The notes under the pieces were generated by a model. The model was not told the origin of the DNA, did not search any database, and saw only the letters and a list, made by a program, of their open reading frames with translations. DNA of 64,000 nucleotides from JANSWP01 sp041941305 (GTDB taxonomy: Bacteria; Bacteroidota; Bacteroidia; Chitinophagales; Saprospiraceae): assembly GCA_041941305.1 (NCBI GenBank), contig JBGTQJ010000002.1, forward strand, positions 186,001 through 250,000, written 5' to 3'. Made by a program: the position numbers and the translations under genes. Shown here in pieces: positions 62,548 to 64,000 of the stretch; positions within the stretch are counted from its first letter, which is position 1, and each line of letters opens with the position of its first letter.

Positions 62548-62973
62548 ATGATTTATAAAAACTTATTCATGAAACCTCTTCTCTTCTTCGCTACAATCGT
62601 TCTTTTTATTTCAGTTTGCTTATCTCCCTCTTGTATGTCCAAAAAGCTGGAACAGATGGAACCAGAGGCTTGCGATACATTAATGAATATAACCTATGAT
62701 GGGTTAGTGAAAACAATTATTAATGAAAGTTGTGCTTATAGTGGATGCCACGATGGAACGAATGGTATTGGTCCTGGGGATTATACAACTTTCAGTGGCT
62801 TAAATCCCTTCCTTATTGATGGAAGTTTTGAAGAAAGGGTCATTACTCAGAAAGATGATGAAGTACTAGGAATGCCTCCTGACGTGTATCAGGAAACCCA
62901 AAAAGCGGATCTTACGCAAGAGGAGTTGGACATTATACAATGTTGGATAAATGAAGGATATCCTGAAAATTGA
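62548..62973 (+). CDS. Small secreted cytochrome c-like protein with CX4CH motif
   Basis: An N-terminal hydrophobic signal (MKPLLFFATIVLFISVC within the frame; ATG 62569 would start right there) is followed by one CAYSGCH (CX4CH, instead of the usual CXXCH), a conserved MPPD region (GMPPDVYQ) that could bind heme with its Met, and the final ITQKDDEVLGMPPD block. It resembles periplasmic planctomycete-type cytochrome c modules. Single, isolated, 141 residues. Heme binding through CX4CH would be unusual and needs a test. Confidence 0.65.
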   Translation: MIYKNLFMKPLLFFATIVLFISVCLSPSCMSKKLEQMEPEACDTLMNITYDGLVKTIINESCAYSGCHDGTNGIGPGDYTTFSGLNPFLIDGSFEERVITQKDDEVLGMPPDVYQETQKADLTQEELDIIQCWINEGYPEN

Positions 62974-63002
62974 TTTATAAGAAAACTAAAACTATCATTG
63001 GA

Positions 63003-63452
63003 ATGAAGCGATATCTTTTTAGCACGCTATTCTTATTTTTTGTTGTAAGCTCATTTGCTCAAAAAGGACTTCCCGGACTTTGGGAAGGAAAGTTGACCTA
63101 CAGAGAAAAAGAATATAGGTTCGAAATTTTATTAAAAGTATTTAAAAACGGGAAGTTGGAAGGTAAGACCTATATCTACGAAACAGATAGGGATGTAGTG
63201 GAGGCTTCCGTTAACGGAAAAATTCATTCTGACCGTTCCATTAATTTATATGACTTAAAAGTAGATTATGTAGGACCATCAGAAGAGATTGAAATTTTTC
63301 CTAAAAATTATCAATTACTTTTTAAAAGGAGTCTTTGGGGCTCCACACTTGATGGTTTTTGGCAAGAACAAATGCCATATAGTTTAGACGAAAAAAGCAA
63401 AATTGGGAGGATATTTTTGAAAAGAGCAAAGCCAAAACCAGAAAAAGCATAA
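63003..63452 (+). CDS. Hypothetical small secreted protein
   Basis: A signal peptide (MKRYLFSTLFLFFVVSSFAQ) starts at ATG 63003; the frame continues upstream to TTG 62970, which overlaps the previous gene. The mature part GLPGLWEGKLTYREKEYRFE and SVNGKIHSDRSINLYDLKV forms alternating beta segments, similar in outline to the next gene's fold (lipocalin-like or DUF2147-like). 149 residues, lysine-rich end KRAKPKPEKA. No known function. Confidence 0.75.
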   Translation: MKRYLFSTLFLFFVVSSFAQKGLPGLWEGKLTYREKEYRFEILLKVFKNGKLEGKTYIYETDRDVVEASVNGKIHSDRSINLYDLKVDYVGPSEEIEIFPKNYQLLFKRSLWGSTLDGFWQEQMPYSLDEKSKIGRIFLKRAKPKPEKA

Positions 63453-63512
63453 CCCAAATTGCTTGGTCAACATCATTAATAACCCTTGAAATAAATGCTG
63501 GAAGCTACTATT

Positions 63513-63935
63513 ATGAAAAACATTTCTTTAATCTTCTTACTTCTTTTTCTTTCGCAAACAATTATTGCTCAGTCTCCTGTTGGGACATGGAAAACAGTGG
63601 ATGACAATACTGGGGAAGAAAAATCTTATATTCAGATATCAGTAAGCTCAGGGAAGTATGTTGGAAAAATCTCCAAACTTTTACTCAATCCTCCAGATAC
63701 TACATGTGACGAATGTCCTGGAGATAAAAAAGATAAACCTTTAGTCGGAATGGAGATTCTTTGGGATTTGAAGCCTTATAAAGACCATTGGAGTTATGGT
63801 CAAATCATGGACCCTGAAAATGGAAAGACCTATAAATGTAGTATTTGGCTGGAAGGTGACGACTTGTTAAAGGTCAGGGGATACATAGGAATTTCGGCTT
63901 TAGGAAGAACTCAAACCTGGCATAGGGTGCAATAA
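63513..63935 (+). CDS. DUF2147 family secreted protein
   Basis: The signal peptide MKNISLIFLLLFLSQTIIAQ precedes the DUF2147 domain: SPVGTWKTVDDNTGEEKSYI, CDECPGDKKDKPLVGMEILW with two cysteines, and the end YKCSIWLEGDDLLKVRGYIG, LGRTQTWHRVQ. The family occurs in many proteobacteria and Bacteroidota; its function is unknown. ATG 63513 (140 residues) is preferred to 63495. It follows the preceding gene after 60 bases. Confidence 0.88.
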   Translation: MKNISLIFLLLFLSQTIIAQSPVGTWKTVDDNTGEEKSYIQISVSSGKYVGKISKLLLNPPDTTCDECPGDKKDKPLVGMEILWDLKPYKDHWSYGQIMDPENGKTYKCSIWLEGDDLLKVRGYIGISALGRTQTWHRVQ

Positions 63936-64000
63936 TTTTTGTCAAGGTAATTTTTTTTTCTGCTTATACAATAATTGCGGTAGCCATATAGTTTAATAGG

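Overview
The window is a gene-dense, low-GC stretch of a Bacteroidota chromosome, most likely from the Saprospiria or a close relative. The evidence is of several kinds. Three secreted proteins end in type IX secretion (T9SS) sorting domains. Lipoprotein signals are common. Start codons sit in A-rich contexts without clear Shine-Dalgarno sequences. Several promoters fit the Bacteroidota pattern TTG, about 20 bases, TAnnTTTG. Gene content (long eukaryotic-like IleRS, ald next to tsaE, bacilliredoxin, CarboxypepD_reg proteins) fits too. I see no tRNA, rRNA, insertion sequence, CRISPR array or prophage. The taxon is an inference.

Layout. 1-1.8 kb: the end of clpP, then clpX. 1.8-7.5 kb (minus strand): a chain of small genes, a MobA-like nucleotidyltransferase, tsaE, alanine dehydrogenase and a membrane patatin. 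7.8-11.3 kb: a sulfatase lipoprotein with a discoidin-like C-terminus, a T9SS cargo protein and a CarboxypepD_reg protein. 11.4-16.2 kb: lon and parE, separated by a 479-base gap with palindromes. 17.1-23.1 kb: a GMC oxidoreductase with its Tat-type small subunit, a secreted endonuclease I, a CotH-like secreted protein and an amidohydrolase. 23.1-29.7 kb: pth, a second membrane patatin and ileS. 29.9-35.3 kb: a SLC13 carrier, adenine deaminase, and a small-membrane-protein/SSS symporter/RhaM mutarotase operon. 35.4-43.3 kb: an M14 peptidase, a 1017-residue metalloprotease/propeller/barrel fusion and a dockerin-like T9SS protein. 43.4-51.6 kb: SGNH hydrolase, AhpD-like protein, UvrD/PcrA helicase, a hydratase, an orphan D12 adenine methylase, rbfA, a redoxin and an OmpA lipoprotein-like protein. 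51.8-64 kb: a TMTC-like glycosyltransferase, a GH3/beta-lactamase fusion, a LolC/E-type permease, two cyclophilin lipoproteins, a ROK kinase, a degenerate M48 protein, bacilliredoxin, and three small secreted proteins.

The most interesting element is upstream of ileS. A 20-codon leader reading frame (26205-26267) carries seven isoleucine codons in eight consecutive positions. It is preceded by a fitting promoter and followed by a strong terminator (26292-26331), with an alternative 8-bp pairing that would disrupt that terminator. This is the layout of a ribosome-mediated isoleucine attenuator controlling isoleucyl-tRNA synthetase. The IleRS it controls has its HIGH signature swapped to GIHH, the form associated with very strong mupirocin resistance in type-2 IleRS.

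Other points of note are related palindromic elements in two intergenic gaps (33.1 and 37.5 kb), a perfect 24-bp inverted repeat at 61.8 kb, an M48 family member that has lost its zinc ligands, and two patatins that combine a phospholipase domain with membrane segments in different arrangements.
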